From Prolixibacteraceae bacterium (lineage in GTDB: Bacteria > Bacteroidota > Bacteroidia > Bacteroidales > Prolixibacteraceae): a stretch of 6,438 bases of DNA. This document shows positions 5,006 to 6,438 of this stretch, piece by piece. Under the pieces are notes generated by a model. That model had not been told where the DNA came from and ran no database searches. It worked only from the letters and a program-made list of their open reading frames with translations. The stretch is taken from assembly GCA_017998095.1 (NCBI GenBank), contig JAGODU010000215.1, positions 1 to 6,438 of the forward strand, read 5' to 3'. How positions within the stretch are numbered: the first letter of the stretch is position 1; each line of letters begins with the position of its first letter. A program made the position numbers and the translations under genes.

Positions 5006-6409
5006 ATGACAACAGGAATACTTACAAGAAGTTTTTTGCTGTTCAATACAACAATTTTACTTTTACTATCCCATACATTAAGCTACGGACAATATTCTTC
5101 TCAAAACAATATTTCATTTGAATCGGCCTTTTCATCTGGAGAAAACCTTCCTTTCTGGTTTACCCACAATCAATATGGCAAATACCCATTATCAAGCAAA
5201 GCAAACCAAATGATGGAATTAAGCAGTCACCACAGGGTTGATTCATTAGGAGGCTCATCGTTTGGTATAAAGGGCGGTTTTGATATATTGGGATTATACT
5301 ACGGAAAATTTGATTATCAGATAAACGAGCTTTATGCAGGAGCATCGTTATGGGGATTTAAACTTGAAGGGGGTCTTTTCAGGGACACTGACTATTTTGA
5401 AGGATTATCATCAACAAACGGCCAGATGGATAAAAGTCTTAATTCAATGCCCTATCCCAGAATAAGATTAGCCACAGAAGGATTTATACCGTTTTTCTTT
5501 TGGAAAGACAATCTTAGTTTTAAAGCTGAATATGATGAAGGCTTATTGGGTAAAAACAGTCGTGTAGTTGATGCTAAAATGCACCATAAGCTATTGCATT
5601 TCAAGTATAAATTTAAAAATGAAAGCTATTTCACAATAGGACTGAACCACTTTGTACAATGGGGAGGTGTTTCAAATTATTGGGGACAGATGCCTGAGGA
5701 TTTTGATTCATACTTAAGATATATAACCGGGCGAACAGGTAACAGCAATTTCAGCAATTCAGATCAGCTGAATGCTGCGGGAAACCAGTATGGTACATAT
5801 TACATGGAGTATGAGTTAAAAAGAGAAAAGTATAATCTCAGATTTTATTACAGCCATCCGTTTGAAGATCATTCAGGCATGGAAATGGACAACTGGAGGG
5901 ATAATCTGTTAGGGGCTTACATTGATTTCAAGAAGGATGGTATAGTAGAAAAGGTGGTGTACGAGTTTATGTACACGAAGCATCAAAGCGGACCTATTCA
6001 TGAATATCATGTAATGAGAGGGATAGATGATTATTATAATCATGGCACCTATGCAACAGGGGCTACTTACGAGGGCTATGCACTCTGTTCACCATTGATA
6101 TCACCTGTCAGGTTTGAAGATGGTATATCAACAGGCTTAGAAAATAATCGTCTTACAATGCACCATATTGCAGCCAAAGGAACAATATACCAACATTTGG
6201 AATGGCTTGGTATGATAACTTATACCAACAATCTGGGCACTTACATAACGCCTTATGAAGCACCAAGGGATCAGGTTTCAACTATGTTCAGTTTCAGCTA
6301 TTGCAATCCAAAGTTTCCGGTTGATATTACAATGTCGGTGGCCGGCGATTTCGGGGAGATGTATGAAGACAGGGTTGGGGTAATGCTGAAGGTTGGGAAG
6401 AGGTGGTAA
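5006..6409 (+). CDS. Wzi-family outer-membrane capsule assembly protein
   Basis: A 467-residue exported protein resembling the Bacteroidota branch of the capsule assembly Wzi family. E. coli Wzi is an outer-membrane barrel that helps hold group 1 capsule on the cell. The signal peptide covers residues 1-28 (basic start with R8, hydrophobic ILLLL near 17-21, cleavage likely after YG before Gln29). The family-typical opening GENLPFWFTHNQYG is at 45-58. Further family-like segments are GLNHFVQWGG, a long loop rich in Asn/Ser, then QYGTYYMEYEL and FYYSHPFED with a following NLLGAYIDF. Alternating aromatic strands run to the end, and the protein finishes in Trp (VGVMLKVGKRW), as expected for barrel insertion. 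Length is normal and intact. The start at 5006 lies 6 nt after the upstream stop, indicating one operon. A role in capsule or exopolysaccharide surface assembly is inferred from the family and the sugar-nucleotide genes nearby. Confidence 0.8.
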   Translation: MTTGILTRSFLLFNTTILLLLSHTLSYGQYSSQNNISFESAFSSGENLPFWFTHNQYGKYPLSSKANQMMELSSHHRVDSLGGSSFGIKGGFDILGLYYGKFDYQINELYAGASLWGFKLEGGLFRDTDYFEGLSSTNGQMDKSLNSMPYPRIRLATEGFIPFFFWKDNLSFKAEYDEGLLGKNSRVVDAKMHHKLLHFKYKFKNESYFTIGLNHFVQWGGVSNYWGQMPEDFDSYLRYITGRTGNSNFSNSDQLNAAGNQYGTYYMEYELKREKYNLRFYYSHPFEDHSGMEMDNWRDNLLGAYIDFKKDGIVEKVVYEFMYTKHQSGPIHEYHVMRGIDDYYNHGTYATGATYEGYALCSPLISPVRFEDGISTGLENNRLTMHHIAAKGTIYQHLEWLGMITYTNNLGTYITPYEAPRDQVSTMFSFSYCNPKFPVDITMSVAGDFGEMYEDRVGVMLKVGKRW

Positions 6410-6438
6410 GGCTTGCCTGTTAGTGCTGCGCACGTTAT
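6409..6438. repeat. Repeat-family copy at the window edge, inverted
   Basis: Right at the Wzi stop codon lies AGGC-TT-GCCT (6409-6418), then GTGC-TGC-GCAC (6423-6433). The reverse complement of 6418-6438 starts ATAACGTGCGCAGCAC and matches 723-743 at 19 of 21 positions. The window cuts the element, so its full extent is unknown. It could fold in the 3' end of the operon transcript. Confidence 0.75.

Overview
The window looks like chromosomal DNA of a member of the Bacteroidota. It is AT-rich. Two genes have a TAnnTTTG-type -7 promoter box, ribosome-binding sites are weak or absent, and two exported proteins have signal peptides cleaved just before Gln. It also carries a Wzi-family outer-membrane protein of the type common in this phylum. 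No rRNA, tRNA, transposase gene or CRISPR array was found.

Layout: (1) 99-638 holds a HicB-type antitoxin followed, with a 1-nt overlap, by a hicA toxin gene that has lost its middle, including the catalytic His region, and is out of frame. (2) 639-775 is a short intergenic stretch filled with small palindromic repeats. (3) 776-2170 (minus strand) encodes a UDP-glucose 6-dehydrogenase closely resembling the animal enzyme. (4) 2171-2762 is a 592-nt divergent intergenic region. It has promoter-like boxes at both edges and about 400 nt of modular hairpin repeats in the middle, including three perfect tandem copies of a 35-bp unit. (5) 2763-4019 encodes a soluble nucleotide-sugar 4,6-dehydratase/epimerase of the CapD/FlaA1 type. 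It carries what appears to be an in-frame repeat insertion. (6) 4082-4999 and 5006-6409 form a likely two-gene operon: an unassigned outer-membrane beta-barrel protein and a Wzi-type capsule protein. (7) The last 30 nt enter another copy of the repeat family.

Read together, regions 3, 5 and 6 suggest a surface-polysaccharide (capsule/exopolysaccharide) locus. The dehydrogenase would supply UDP-glucuronate, the CapD-like enzyme a modified UDP-HexNAc, and the two outer-membrane proteins would act in surface attachment or assembly of the polymer. This link is inferred from gene content and proximity.

The most unusual content is the repeat system. Constant linkers (TTCTACCATACTGTCG on one side, CCAACAGA on the other) are joined to different 4-7 bp mini-hairpins that nearly all have a 3-nt loop, often of the GNA type known for very stable DNA mini-hairpins. 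Copies lie beside nearly every gene boundary here and one appears to have entered a coding sequence.
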